Counted from the stretch's first letter, positions 7,471 to 17,163 are shown. The stretch is 64,000 nt of DNA from an uncultured Mycoplasmatota bacterium (GCA_900553855.1 USFG01000001.1:1-64000); one strand, 5' to 3'. The notes: generated by a model not told the origin, from the letters alone. Made by a program: numbers and translations.

Positions 7471-10400
7471 ATTTATTAGAAATTTCTTTATAATAGTTGT
7501 ATCTTTGGACCGCTATTTCTTTATTTATAGCAAGCAATTCGTTTGCTTTTTTTATGTCTTTTATTTTTAATGCGTTGTATCTAACTTCATTAGATAGGAA
7601 TTCATCATATTTATCAAAGTTTGGTTCTTTAGAGTCAAGGTATAGTTTATTATCTTTATATCTCATTAATAAGACATAACCTGAATCGACTGCTAGAGCT
7701 TCTTCTTTAATTGAATTACTCATTCCTCCTTTAATACCTTGTTCAATACATGGACAATATGCAATTATAATTGATGGACCATCGTGTTCTTCGGCTTCTT
7801 TAATTGTTTTAATTGCTTGCATGAAATTACCACCTAAACTAATGCTTCCAACATATATATTTGGATATGACATAGCAATTTTAAATAAATCTTTTTTAGA
7901 TGTTTTCTTACCGCCACTTGCAAATTCGCAAACTTGTCCTAAATGACTTGATTTACTTGACTGACCACCAGTATTTGAATATACTTCAGTATCTAGTACA
8001 AGAATTCTTACTTTCTCAGTTGATGATGCGACGTGATCTAATCCACCAAAACCGATATCATAAGCCCAACCATCACCACCGATAGTCCATACACTTTTAG
8101 GTGTTACAAAACTTAATAAATCTTCTTTAATGTATTTTTTGAATTTTGGTAATTCGGATTTTATTTTATCATAATCGTTAGAGTCTAGTAGTTCTAATAG
8201 ATATTTTGTGTCTTCATTATTAATTCTAACTAATTCTTTTTTTATACGATTTTGTAAGTTGTTAAAACTATTTAGAATTCCAAAACCATATTCAGCAGCA
8301 TCTTCAAATAAACTATTACTCCATGATACAGAATAAGGGGTATTAGGGCATGAGGCTCCATAGATACTTGAACAACCTGTTGCGTTGGCAATAACTAATT
8401 TTTCGCCAATAATTTGAGTTAATAATTTGATATATGGTGTTTCGCCACAACCAGCGCATGCTCCAGAAAACTCAAATAACGGTTTTCTTAATTCAATATT
8501 TTTAATGGTTGTTAATGGGTATTTAGGATTTTCATAATTATTAAATAGTTCGTTAGCTTCTTTTTGTTTTTCTTCATCGAATTTACCGAAGGATAAAGCA
8601 TCTTTTGGACATGTTTTAATACATAAGCCACAACCGGTACAGTCAGCTCCACTTATACTAATAATAAATTCTCCATTAGGTAATTCGAATGGTCTTATTA
8701 CGGCATGAGGGCAAACTAAAGCACACATTCCACATTTAATACATTTTTCTTTATTCCAAACAGGAATATCCTCACTAATTTTACGTTTTTCAAATTTGGT
8801 TGTTCCACCTGGGAAAGCACCATCTTTATAATCAAGAAGATCTTTAACAGTCAATTCATTACCGCGTCTTGAATTAATCATTTCAAAAATATTGTTACTT
8901 GAATTAATACTTATACTTTCATCATTAGTAATCTTGATATTAAATAGATTATTTGGAGTTTCTTTTATAACTTTGATATTACTTTCAACAATAGATTCTC
9001 CTTTAGCTCTAAATCTTTCTTTAACGTTTTCAATTAAGATATTTTGGTAATTTGGAATATTTAATAAATTTAAAATTGAAGTTTCGATTATTAAACTTAT
9101 TTTACCTTTAATTCCATTTTCTTCTGCTAATTTACTAGCGTTTATTATGTATGTTTTGATATTATTTGCATTTAGATATTCTTTAATGTTTGTTGGAAGG
9201 AATTTATTTAGTTCTTCTTCGGTTTTTGAGGTATTTATTATTAAATTACCACCTGGTTTTAAACCGGTTATCATGTCAAATTTATGGAAGTATTCGTCTT
9301 TGGTTACTACTAATAATTCAGGATGATTTGTATAGTATGGGGCATTTATTGGATTGTTAGATAATCTTAAATGGGAAACTGTTACGCCACCACTTTTTTT
9401 AGAGTCATATTCGAAATATCCTTGAACATAAGCAGATTTACCTAAGATTTTTAACATATCTTTTGATGCACTTACGGATCCATCTGAACCATAACCAAAG
9501 ATTTTAAATTCTCTAAAATTATCTTCTTCAATATATTTATAGTGAGTTAGGCTTGTATTTGTTACATCATCTATAACACCGACTGAGAAATCATCTTTAG
9601 GATTATTTAATAAATTCATGTATACATCGTAAATATCGTTTGGAGTGGTATTCTTACTTGATAGTCCATAGATTCCACCATAAATTTTGATATTGGTATT
9701 TTTAAGAGATGATACTACATCTAAATATAAGGGGTTACCACTAGCACCGTGTTCTTTAGTTCGATCTAATACGCCAATTCTTTTAGTTGTTTTTGGTAAG
9801 ACGTTAAGTAGATATTCTTCACTAAATGGACGATATAGATGTACTTCGATTAAACCAAATAAGGGATTATTTTTTACAACTGATTTAATAGTATCACATA
9901 CTGATCCCATAGCGATAAGGACTACTTTAGCGTTTGTTCCACCATAGTAATTAAATGGTTTATAGTCTGTTCCTATTTCTTTGTTTAGTTTTTGCATATA
10001 ATCGTTTACGATATCAGGAACTTTGGCGTAATCTTTATTTCTTGTTAGTACTGATTGAAAATAGATATCTTCATTTTGAGCTGTTCCTTTAGTGATACTT
10101 TTATTTGAGTTTAAAGCACGATTTCTAAATTCAGTGATTTTATCATAATTTACTAGTTTTTTGATTACGTCATCACTTATTTCATTTATAACATTATATT
10201 CATGACTGGTTCTAAAGCCATCAAAGAAGTGTAAAAATGGTAAGCTACTTTCAATGGCTGATAAATGGGAAATTAAGGCTAAATTATGAGCATCTTGAAC
10301 ATTCGTACTTGCTAAAAAGCAAAAGCCAGTTTGTCTTACTCCGTAAATATCTTGATGATCCCCAAAAATACTTAAGGCATGGGTTGCTAAGCTACGAGCT

Positions 10401-10723
10401 GCAACATGAATTACAGCTGGCAAACATTCTCCAGCCATTTTATACATATTAGGAATCATTAAAAGTAATCCTTGACTTGCAGTAAAGGTTGTACCTAAGT
10501 TTCCAGCATTTAAAGCACCATGAAGGGCACCAGCAGCACCAGCTTCACTTTGCATTTCATAAACATTTACATTATCATTAAAAATATTTTTAATGTCTTT
10601 ATTATTCATATTATCTATGTTACTTGCCATAGGACTAGATGGGGTTATTGGATATATAAAACTTATATCACTTAATTTATAGGCCATCATAGAACAGGCA
10701 GTATTTCCATCAACAACTTTCAT
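7469..10723 (-). CDS. nifJ: Pyruvate:ferredoxin (flavodoxin) oxidoreductase
   Basis: 1084 residues, single-chain type, slightly shorter than the common 1170-1190. It oxidises pyruvate to acetyl-CoA and CO2, passing electrons to ferredoxin or flavodoxin in anaerobes. The N-terminal pyruvate-binding domain has I-Y-P-I-T-P-S-S-P-M-A. Two 4Fe-4S motifs (C-I-K-C-G-M-C-A-L-V-C-P and C-T-G-C-G-L-C-I-K-T-C-P) are central. The TPP domain shows C-A-G-C-G-E-T-P, G-G-D-G-W-A-Y-D-I-G and D-T-E-V-Y-S-N-T-G-G-Q-S-S. Its presence indicates an anaerobic lifestyle. Monocistronic. Confidence 0.96.
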   Translation of the reverse strand: MKVVDGNTACSMMAYKLSDISFIYPITPSSPMASNIDNMNNKDIKNIFNDNVNVYEMQSEAGAAGALHGALNAGNLGTTFTASQGLLLMIPNMYKMAGECLPAVIHVAARSLATHALSIFGDHQDIYGVRQTGFCFLASTNVQDAHNLALISHLSAIESSLPFLHFFDGFRTSHEYNVINEISDDVIKKLVNYDKITEFRNRALNSNKSITKGTAQNEDIYFQSVLTRNKDYAKVPDIVNDYMQKLNKEIGTDYKPFNYYGGTNAKVVLIAMGSVCDTIKSVVKNNPLFGLIEVHLYRPFSEEYLLNVLPKTTKRIGVLDRTKEHGASGNPLYLDVVSSLKNTNIKIYGGIYGLSSKNTTPNDIYDVYMNLLNNPKDDFSVGVIDDVTNTSLTHYKYIEEDNFREFKIFGYGSDGSVSASKDMLKILGKSAYVQGYFEYDSKKSGGVTVSHLRLSNNPINAPYYTNHPELLVVTKDEYFHKFDMITGLKPGGNLIINTSKTEEELNKFLPTNIKEYLNANNIKTYIINASKLAEENGIKGKISLIIETSILNLLNIPNYQNILIENVKERFRAKGESIVESNIKVIKETPNNLFNIKITNDESISINSSNNIFEMINSRRGNELTVKDLLDYKDGAFPGGTTKFEKRKISEDIPVWNKEKCIKCGMCALVCPHAVIRPFELPNGEFIISISGADCTGCGLCIKTCPKDALSFGKFDEEKQKEANELFNNYENPKYPLTTIKNIELRKPLFEFSGACAGCGETPYIKLLTQIIGEKLVIANATGCSSIYGASCPNTPYSVSWSNSLFEDAAEYGFGILNSFNNLQNRIKKELVRINNEDTKYLLELLDSNDYDKIKSELPKFKKYIKEDLLSFVTPKSVWTIGGDGWAYDIGFGGLDHVASSTEKVRILVLDTEVYSNTGGQSSKSSHLGQVCEFASGGKKTSKKDLFKIAMSYPNIYVGSISLGGNFMQAIKTIKEAEEHDGPSIIIAYCPCIEQGIKGGMSNSIKEEALAVDSGYVLLMRYKDNKLYLDSKEPNFDKYDEFLSNEVRYNALKIKDIKKANELLAINKEIAVQRYNYYKEISNK

Positions 10724-10778
10724 ATTTTATCTCCAATCTATCTTTAATTAATTATATCATAACTTTTTTAAGAAAAAG

Positions 10779-10802
10779 AAAAAACTCTTAGAAATCTAAG
10801 AA
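10779..10802 (-). terminator. Intrinsic terminator after the 10796-11356 gene
   Basis: CTTAGA/TCTAAG hairpin with a T run on the minus strand, overlapping the stop codon region. Confidence 0.7.
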
Positions 10803-11356
10803 TTTATGTAACTTGTTGAAGTATAAACATAATCATTATTTACTTTTGCAAAAGTGAATTTATATTTACCACCATAACCTATAAAAGAATTTTCGGATAG
10901 TGATTCAATTTTAGAACTTGGAACTACTAAATTTTGATATGTTTTACCATAGTTTACACCGTCAAATAAAAGAACATAACTATATAACATTATTTCATCT
11001 GATGATGATTGCCAATTATAATCTTTGGTATATACTTTAATATTTGGACAGTCTTCAGGTGATTCATCATTATTTAAGCCTAGATAAAATCCACCATTAA
11101 ATTGTGAGTATAATAAATCTTCATTACAAGTACTTTTAGGAATTATTTGTTTTAAATCTTTTTTTAATTCATCTGTTAATTCAATTTTTTCATTTACAAC
11201 ACTTATTTCAGTATTTTTATTAGGCCTTGTTGTAACTATTTTATCTCTTGAAAGATATGCACTTGATTTAAATATTAAAAAACTACCAGTAATTAATAAC
11301 ATTGTTGCTGTTAATATTACAAATATATAAGCAAATTTTTTATCAATTTGAATCAT
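10796..11356 (-). CDS. Membrane-anchored protein of unknown function
   Basis: 186 residues. One N-terminal transmembrane segment (residues about 9-29) and a largely extracytoplasmic domain with two cysteines (T-C-N-E-D and E-D-C-P-N) that could form a disulfide. I do not recognise the family. It lies 26 bp downstream of the unknown gene behind spoIIQ and may be part of the same transcription unit, which a terminator closes. Confidence 0.6.
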   Translation of the reverse strand: MIQIDKKFAYIFVILTATMLLITGSFLIFKSSAYLSRDKIVTTRPNKNTEISVVNEKIELTDELKKDLKQIIPKSTCNEDLLYSQFNGGFYLGLNNDESPEDCPNIKVYTKDYNWQSSSDEIMLYSYVLLFDGVNYGKTYQNLVVPSSKIESLSENSFIGYGGKYKFTFAKVNNDYVYTSTSYINS

Positions 11357-11382
11357 TATTGTTTGCTCCTTTATTATAATAA

Positions 11383-11913
11383 TTATACAATTAACATTAT
11401 TAAAAGTAAACAGAAGACTTTGTCGAATATTTTTCGATATGAATCTTCATATTGTAATAATTTTATATTATATTTTTGATATATTTTTTCTTTTAATTTA
11501 GGATAATTTTCATTATAACCAACTAAAATATATTCATTATTATTTAATCTTTCAACTCTTTTATCTTGATAATATAATTTATTTCCACTTATAAATAAAT
11601 GTTTATTATCAAATAAACTAGAAACATGAATAAGATTAATGTTTATATTTGAAAGATTTTTAAATAAATTTTTTAAAAGATATATTTCTGTTGGTGTTTT
11701 ATTTTCAAAAATTAAAATATTTATCTTTGTTTTAAATAGTGAATTTAATAATTTGTATTTGTTAATAATATCAATTATTATTTTGTTTAATTTTAGATAA
11801 TCATATATTTTATTATTTGAGATAATATTATAAGGGATTTCTTCTTTTATTATTTCTTTTGTTTTATGATTATAAATAAGTATATAATTATCTGTTAATT
11901 CAAAAGTAAACAT
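11383..11913 (-). CDS. Unknown protein translationally coupled to spoIIQ
   Basis: 176 residues, extremely rich in Asn, Ile, Leu and Lys. No recognised domain; the last 15 residues (V-F-C-L-L-L-I-M-L-I-V) form a hydrophobic tail that could insert in the membrane. It overlaps the spoIIQ stop by one base, so it is probably translated by coupling. In Bacillus this position holds spoIIID, which this does not resemble. Context alone suggests a sporulation-linked role. Confidence 0.6.
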   Translation of the reverse strand: MFTFELTDNYILIYNHKTKEIIKEEIPYNIISNNKIYDYLKLNKIIIDIINKYKLLNSLFKTKINILIFENKTPTEIYLLKNLFKNLSNININLIHVSSLFDNKHLFISGNKLYYQDKRVERLNNNEYILVGYNENYPKLKEKIYQKYNIKLLQYEDSYRKIFDKVFCLLLIMLIV

Positions 11914-12554
11914 TAATTAAGTTCATTTATTTCTTTATCATAAATATTTGTTGGATTGATATTATTACCATTGTAGTTTACTTCAAATAATAACATTGAA
12001 TTTGCAGATGATTCTACTTTGTTTGTTCCACTTTTACCAATTATGTCACCTTGATTAACTGCTTGACCAACAATTACGTCAACATTATTTAAACTTTCAT
12101 ATGTTGTTGTCATATTATTGGTATGTCTAATTGTTATAATATTTCCTAATACTTCATCTGTTGTTACTGATTCAACTGTTCCGTCAAGAACTGCTAATAC
12201 ATCAAAAACATTATCGTTTCCGTAAAGAATGCCGGTATTTGGCATATAGGTATTTTGGTAAAGTATTAATGAGTTTTCTTGAGTTACATTATCAGAATCT
12301 TTATCATAGAAGTTTTTAATAATTTTCACATTTTCATCTTGATAAGGCATTATAAACTTTTTACTCTTTGTAGTACTTACAACTGGGACTGCATCATCAA
12401 TGATTCCTCTATAGACATAAGATATAGATTCATTTGAATAAATCATCCCTTCTAATGTCTTACCTACTAAGTATAAGCTTGAAATAATTGTAATAATTGA
12501 AATAGCATATACTGAAAAAACTACCCATCCTTTTAATTTATATTTTTTATTCAT
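11913..12554 (-). CDS. spoIIQ: SpoIIQ-like forespore protein with degenerate LytM domain
   Basis: 213 residues: one N-terminal transmembrane segment (about 10-30) and a C-terminal M23/LytM fold (F-D-V-L-A-V-L-D-G-T-V-E-S-V; L-L-F-E-V-N-Y-N-G). In active M23 enzymes the last motif is LHFE, but here the His is Leu, and the first HxxxD ligand pair is also missing, so it should not bind zinc. SpoIIQ tethers forespore and mother cell through SpoIIIAH. It follows spoIID as in Bacillus, supporting the call. Confidence 0.8.
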   Translation of the reverse strand: MNKKYKLKGWVVFSVYAISIITIISSLYLVGKTLEGMIYSNESISYVYRGIIDDAVPVVSTTKSKKFIMPYQDENVKIIKNFYDKDSDNVTQENSLILYQNTYMPNTGILYGNDNVFDVLAVLDGTVESVTTDEVLGNIITIRHTNNMTTTYESLNNVDVIVGQAVNQGDIIGKSGTNKVESSANSMLLFEVNYNGNNINPTNIYDKEINELN

Positions 12555-12599
12555 ATTTCCTCCTATTAAAAGTTTGGGTAATTTATTATTTTTTATACT

Positions 12600-13466
12600 T
12601 TAAATTTCAGATATTTCAGTATTTTCATAATAATGATTTAATATTTCTTTATAAGATGATCCTTCTTTTGCCATTTGATTTGCACCATACTGACTCATTC
12701 CAACACCATGACCATAACCTATTGTGGTTATAATGTAGTTGTTATCTTGTTTTTGAATAGTAAAATCCGTAGAACGAAGATTTAGTAATTTACGGAATTG
12801 AATTCCAGTATATATTTTGTTATTAATAGTTATTGTAGAAACATGGTTTGTATTACTTCTTTCAATACTTTGAATATCTATGTTTGATATATTTAAGATT
12901 TTTTGAAGTTCTTCTGTTGAAAAAGTTTTTTGAAATTTGTAATTTGGTGTATTTTCATTTTCAAGAGATTTAACACTTGTAAAAGTGGTATCATTAAAAA
13001 CGGTTTGGGAGTTTTCTGTATATCCATTACTCATTGAAAAATAATAAGTTCTAAGTATTTTATTATTCCTTTTTATTACTTCATTATTGGTTGATTTAAC
13101 ACATTTTGATATTTTTTGATAATATTTATCAAAGTCAGATTGCCATTTTTCTTGCAATTTATAAATTGGACTATATACTTGATCACTTATTCCTGATGTT
13201 AGCTCTAAGTAATTATTTTCCATTTTTGATGTTGCAAAACTTCTGGATGCTACCGCTTGGGCTTTTAAAGCTTCTTCATTAAATAATGCAGGCATTTCGG
13301 ATGCTACAACCCCAGTAACATAGTCATTTAAATCTAAATATAAATCTAAATCAGTTAAGTAAATAATTATATTTTTATCCTTATTAGAAAATAAAAAAGT
13401 AGTTTTATTAAAACTACTTATAAATATTGGTAATAAGAATGAGATTAATAATAATATTTTTTTCAT
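12600..13466 (-). CDS. spoIID: Stage II sporulation protein D (peptidoglycan transglycosylase)
   Basis: 288 residues with an N-terminal signal/anchor. Typical motifs are Y-V-T-G-V-V-A-S-E-M-P-A-L-F-N-E-E-A-L-K-A-Q-A-V-A-S-R, R-N-N-K-I-L-R-T-Y-Y-F, and the C-terminal G-Y-G-H-G-V-G-M-S-Q-Y-G-A-N. SpoIID cleaves glycan strands during forespore engulfment. The catalytic Glu is in the A-S-E-M-P motif. Upstream of spoIIQ in the same direction. Confidence 0.93.
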   Translation of the reverse strand: MKKILLLISFLLPIFISSFNKTTFLFSNKDKNIIIYLTDLDLYLDLNDYVTGVVASEMPALFNEEALKAQAVASRSFATSKMENNYLELTSGISDQVYSPIYKLQEKWQSDFDKYYQKISKCVKSTNNEVIKRNNKILRTYYFSMSNGYTENSQTVFNDTTFTSVKSLENENTPNYKFQKTFSTEELQKILNISNIDIQSIERSNTNHVSTITINNKIYTGIQFRKLLNLRSTDFTIQKQDNNYIITTIGYGHGVGMSQYGANQMAKEGSSYKEILNHYYENTEISEI

Positions 13467-13474
13467 AGGTCTCC

Positions 13475-13669
13475 TTAAAAGATTGCACTTACATCTAAAA
13501 ACTCTATTATAAAACTTCCTAATAGATATCCCATAATTAAGCTTATGATGATAACAAAAAATCTTGCTTCAATTATGTGATTTTTTTTAAAAAAATTATT
13601 AAAATTAATTCCATTTAGAACAAATACGGATAGTAAAACACAAACTATATATATAATTGTTTTTATCAT
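13475..13669 (-). CDS. ywzB: DUF1146 (YwzB-like) small membrane protein
   Basis: 64 residues: an N-terminal membrane helix, a basic loop (F-F-K-K-N-H-I-I-E-A-R-F), and a second helix containing G-Y-L-L-G-S-F-I-I-E-F-L, the pattern of DUF1146 proteins. In Bacillus ywzB sits in the same region as spoIID and spoIIQ. Stop-start overlap with rpiB indicates one operon. Function unknown. Confidence 0.7.
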   Translation of the reverse strand: MIKTIIYIVCVLLSVFVLNGINFNNFFKKNHIIEARFFVIIISLIMGYLLGSFIIEFLDVSAIF

Positions 13670-14112
13670 TACTTTTGTTCATACTCCATTATCTGTTTAT
13701 TTCTTCTTACATGTCTTTCTTCATTTTTAAAATCGGTTGTTAAGAATAAATCTATCCATTTAATTAAGTCATTAACTTTATGATTATTTGCTCCTAAAGC
13801 GATAATATTTGCGTTGTTATGAGCACGGGCTAGCATTGCTTCTGTATTACTTGTTACATGAGCACAACGAATACCTTTAACTTTATTAGCGGCAATACTC
13901 ATTCCAATACCAGTTCCACAAAGTAAAATTCCATAATCTGCTTCTTTAGATGATACTGCTTTTCCTACTTCAAAAGCATATAGTGGATAATCATCAACGG
14001 CTGAATTATGTTCACTTAAGTCAATGGTTTCAATATTTTGATTATTTAAATATTTAATTATTTCCTTTTTGATATTAACGCCATTATGGTCTGTTGCAAT
14101 TGCTACTTTCAT
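13669..14112 (-). CDS. rpiB: Ribose-5-phosphate isomerase B
   Basis: 147 residues, normal length. A-T-D-H-N-G near the N-terminus and G-I-L-L-C-G-T-G-I-G-M-S-I-A-A-N-K, with the catalytic Cys of RpiB, plus R-C-A-H-V-T and A-R-A-H-N-N-A-N. Interconverts ribulose-5-P and ribose-5-P in the pentose phosphate pathway. It heads a tight cluster with ywzB and spoIID. Confidence 0.95.
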   Translation of the reverse strand: MKVAIATDHNGVNIKKEIIKYLNNQNIETIDLSEHNSAVDDYPLYAFEVGKAVSSKEADYGILLCGTGIGMSIAANKVKGIRCAHVTSNTEAMLARAHNNANIIALGANNHKVNDLIKWIDLFLTTDFKNEERHVRRNKQIMEYEQK

Positions 14113-14130
14113 GTTAATTATCCCTTTCTA

Positions 14131-14358
14131 CTATCTAGATATCATTGTTGAAAGAACTTCATTTGATTTACTCATACTTTCACTTATGTTATTAATTCTT
14201 TCTGCTCTTAATTCTTGCAATTTTTCAGGAGCAATTCCAGTTAGGTTAGAAACAATTTCTAAGGCTTGCTCTTCTCTTAAACCATATTGAATTAAAGTTC
14301 CTTTAGTATATAAATTAACTGAATTATTCAATAATTTTTCATAATATTCTTTTTCCAT
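14131..14358 (-). CDS. Small hypothetical protein
   Basis: 75 residues, mostly helical and charged, no cysteines or membrane segment. The order resembles a small helical bundle. It lies 18 bp before rpiB in the same direction and has a ribosome binding site (GGAGGAAT) near its ATG. No family recognised. Confidence 0.6.
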   Translation of the reverse strand: MEKEYYEKLLNNSVNLYTKGTLIQYGLREEQALEIVSNLTGIAPEKLQELRAERINNISESMSKSNEVLSTMISR

Positions 14359-14437
14359 TATTCCTCCTACTTATTTTTATATTACCACAAATATTTATAA
14401 ATATTTAAAATTCGAAGTATATTTGACACCTAATTAA

Positions 14438-14463
14438 CAAAAAAAGTGCCTATTTTAGCACTT
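14438..14463 (-). terminator. Intrinsic terminator after rpmE
   Basis: AAGTGC/GCACTT hairpin with seven T on the minus strand, ending at the rpmE stop. Confidence 0.8.
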
Positions 14464-14665
14464 AATTTAAATTATATTTCTTATTGAATTTTTCTACAGT
14501 ACCAGTTTTCTTAGCAGTTTTGCTCATTTCTGGATTATATGCTGGGGAGCATGCACTACATGTTTCAACAAAATGTGTTGGTTTATTAGATTTTGTTTGG
14601 AAAGTATGTCCACAAGCACAAGTTACTGTACAATCTACAAATGATGGATGTAAATTTTTCTTCAT
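14462..14665 (-). CDS. rpmE: 50S ribosomal protein L31 (zinc-binding form)
   Basis: 67 residues: M-K-K-N-L-H-P start, then C-T-V-T-C-A-C-G-H-T-F and E-T-C-S-A-C-S-P-A-Y, giving the zinc-binding cysteines of the C+ L31 type. Its upstream region holds an inverted repeat (ATGATTTAA/TTAAATCAT) close to the ribosome binding site, which could serve autoregulation. Confidence 0.93.
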   Translation of the reverse strand: MKKNLHPSFVDCTVTCACGHTFQTKSNKPTHFVETCSACSPAYNPEMSKTAKKTGTVEKFNKKYNLN

Positions 14666-14779
14666 CTTTTATTCTCCTTCCGCCATGATTTAAATTAAAT
14701 CATAGAAATTCGTTTTTACTTCGATAGTATAACATATATTTGAAAAATTGCAAGAGACAAATATACTTTGTCCATTAAA

Positions 14780-15874
14780 TTATGATTTAATTTGTTCCCA
14801 TGTTAAGTTTAAATCAGTTCGTCCAAAATGACCATAAGCTGCTAAATTGTAATAGATGGGATTTAATAAATCTAATTCCTTAATGATATTATCAACACTG
14901 AAGTTAAAGTTTTTATTAACATAATCATAGATTTTTTCTATATGTACTTTATTAGTATTAAAAGTATTTATGTAAACTGATATTGGATATTCTTTCCCAA
15001 TAGCATAAGCAAGCTCTATTTCACATTTATCTGCTAAATTATGAGCAACTATATTTTTGGCAACGTATCTAGCATAATATGCACCACTTCGATCTACTTT
15101 TGATGGATCTTTACTGCTAAAGCAACCACCGCCTACTTTACCTATTCCACCATAAGTATCTGCAACTATTTTACGACCGGTTGTACCGCTATCGCTAAAT
15201 GAACCGCCAATTGTAAATTTACCGCTAGTATTAATTAATATCTTGGTATTTTCGTCTAGTAACTCTTTTGGGATTATCGGTTTTATTACCTCATCTATAA
15301 TTAATTTTTTTAATTCTTCATAATCAATATTTTCTTTATGTTGACTTGCGATGATTATTGTATCAACTCTTTTAGGTAAATCGTTTTCATATTCAATTGT
15401 TACCTGAGTTTTTCCATCTGGTCTTAATATTGAGTCTTTGGCTTGCTTTCTTACATCAGTTAATCTTTTAGCGAGTTTATTTGCTAAAAGAATGGTTAAT
15501 GGCATATACTCTTTAGTTTCATTTGTTGCATATCCAAACATGATACCTTGATCTCCAGCCATTATTTTATCTTTGTTGACAGCATTATTAATTTCAATTG
15601 ATTGTTTATTTACCTTAACTATTACATTATACTCTTCCGTATAACCAATTTCTTTTAATACTTGTTTAGCTAGTTGTTCGTAATTAAGTTTAGCATTTGT
15701 TGTTGCTTCTCCATAAATTAATATTAAGTCATCCTTAATTGTTGCTTCTACTGCCATTTTACTATTTTTGTCTTGTTTTAAGGCCTCATCTAAAATATAA
15801 TCACTTATTTTGTCACATATTTTATCTGGATGTCCTTCCGTTACAGATTCACTTGTTAAATAATAATTTTTCAT
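14780..15874 (-). CDS. metK: S-adenosylmethionine synthetase
   Basis: 364 residues, about 20-30 shorter than most bacterial MetK. Motifs include S-V-T-E-G-H-P-D-K-I-C-D, A-G-D-Q-G-I-M-F-G-Y-A, G-G-S-F-S-D-S-G-T-T-G-R-K-I and K-D-P-S-K-V-D-R-S-G-A-Y. Makes SAM from methionine and ATP. Preceded by a SAM-responsive leader with terminator, giving feedback control. Confidence 0.95.
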   Translation of the reverse strand: MKNYYLTSESVTEGHPDKICDKISDYILDEALKQDKNSKMAVEATIKDDLILIYGEATTNAKLNYEQLAKQVLKEIGYTEEYNVIVKVNKQSIEINNAVNKDKIMAGDQGIMFGYATNETKEYMPLTILLANKLAKRLTDVRKQAKDSILRPDGKTQVTIEYENDLPKRVDTIIIASQHKENIDYEELKKLIIDEVIKPIIPKELLDENTKILINTSGKFTIGGSFSDSGTTGRKIVADTYGGIGKVGGGCFSSKDPSKVDRSGAYYARYVAKNIVAHNLADKCEIELAYAIGKEYPISVYINTFNTNKVHIEKIYDYVNKNFNFSVDNIIKELDLLNPIYYNLAAYGHFGRTDLNLTWEQIKS

Positions 15875-15898
15875 AATCTACCTCTTTCCATTTTTATC

Positions 15899-16025
15899 AA
15901 AAATAAAAAACTCTTGAAAGAGTTAGTAATAAATCTCTTTCATCGATATTAGCATTACCACCTTGCCTTAAGTAGGTTGGTATGAGTTCTTAGAGCTAAT
16001 TCTCTCCCTCATTCTTGATAAAATT
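15899..16025 (-). promoter_or_regulatory. SAM-I-like riboswitch with terminator, upstream of metK
   Basis: Minus strand, starting at TTATCAAGA. P1 can form between TTTTATC (16023-16017) and GATGAAA (15944-15938); P2 is ATGAG/CTCAT; the conserved ACCAACC and AAGGTGGTAATGCTAA blocks follow. The downstream terminator is AACTCTT/AAGAGTT plus T run (15924-15899). GAAAGAG (15941-15935) can instead pair with CTCTTTC (15922-15916) as an antiterminator, and shares bases with P1, the usual mutually exclusive switch. The P4 region looks very short. Gene context (metK) agrees. Confidence 0.65.
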
Positions 16026-16077
16026 AATATTATTTATTTAACGTATTATTTCTAATACATTTTTATATTATCATATT

Positions 16078-17163
16078 TTAGTTATTTTGTGAATAGTCAT
16101 ATAAATGATATGATACTTCTTTAAGATTTATTGAGTTATTGTTAAAAGTTAAAGTTAACAACTTAGTTTGTTTATTAAAATTTAAATTATCAATTTTTCC
16201 ATAATAGTCTTTATTATTAGTTTTAAGATAATAATTCATATTAGAATCTATAATCATTTCAAAATTAGCATTTTTTAAGTAGTACTTTACTTTATTTATT
16301 TTGGTTTTATCAATATTATTGTCTAAAATTAAACCATTTTTATCAATTTTGATTGAAGCTGTGTTTGGTTCACATGTTCCTAAATATTCTATCAAATTAT
16401 CAGAAAAATATTCTGAATAATCACTTGCTAACTTTAGCTTATTATTACTTATTCGATATGTTTTATTATTTATAGAAAAATAGAAATCACTATAAAGATT
16501 ACAGGCAATTGGTTTATGTTTTTCTATAACACTTTCTGTTTTGGCATCAATAACATTATATATTAATTTACTATATTTTTTATTAAATTCTTCTAATGCA
16601 TGTTCTTTTAAAATATCGCTATCTGTATCAATCCCATCAGGGATTTCAATAATATAAATTTTATTTGATGTAATCGCAATAAAACTGTAAATTGTTACAT
16701 CTGCTGAACTAAAATAATTGAAATATTTTATATCTTCTTTAATATTAGAATCTAATTCCCATTTATTATTAACTTTCCAAAATAATTTGCTATTTTCTAT
16801 TTTTAAAAAAGGTATATAATCAAATTCAAATACTTTGTTGGAATTGTTTTCACTTGATTTATAAGCAAATGTTTCAGAATTTATTTTTTGATACAAATTA
16901 TTATCCATGGTATATTCATATTCATTTAATTCATCAATATTTACAAATTTGATTTCTTCATTATTTAATTTTGATAGATCAAATTGATTATTTTCATCTT
17001 TTTGGAAAGATATAGTTGTTGTCGTTGTTATTGTACTTGAGTCTAATTCAGGTTGTTTTTTTAAATTGTTAGTTTTAAATATTAAGACTATTAAAAGTGC
17101 AATTACAATTGCAAATAGGATTGTTAAGAGAATTATTATTTTTTTATTATTATTAGTTTCCAT
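16078..17163 (-). CDS. Membrane-anchored extracytoplasmic protein, unknown (paralogue 1)
   Basis: 361 residues. N-terminal M-E-T-N-N-N-K-K, a transmembrane helix (about 8-29), a Thr-rich spacer (T-I-T-T-T-T-T-I-S) and a long polar outer domain rich in Asn, Lys and Tyr. Shares the anchor-plus-poly-Thr layout with the next gene (20 bp gap), so both probably belong to one operon and arose from one ancestral anchor. No known domain recognised. Confidence 0.6.
   Translation of the reverse strand: METNNNKKIIILLTILFAIVIALLIVLIFKTNNLKKQPELDSSTITTTTTISFQKDENNQFDLSKLNNEEIKFVNIDELNEYEYTMDNNLYQKINSETFAYKSSENNSNKVFEFDYIPFLKIENSKLFWKVNNKWELDSNIKEDIKYFNYFSSADVTIYSFIAITSNKIYIIEIPDGIDTDSDILKEHALEEFNKKYSKLIYNVIDAKTESVIEKHKPIACNLYSDFYFSINNKTYRISNNKLKLASDYSEYFSDNLIEYLGTCEPNTASIKIDKNGLILDNNIDKTKINKVKYYLKNANFEMIIDSNMNYYLKTNNKDYYGKIDNLNFNKQTKLLTLTFNNNSINLKEVSYHLYDYSQNN

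Noticed and set aside
9687..9947. Plus-strand reading frames inside nifJ and other long genes
   Set aside because: They are antisense shadows without ribosome binding sites or recognisable families.
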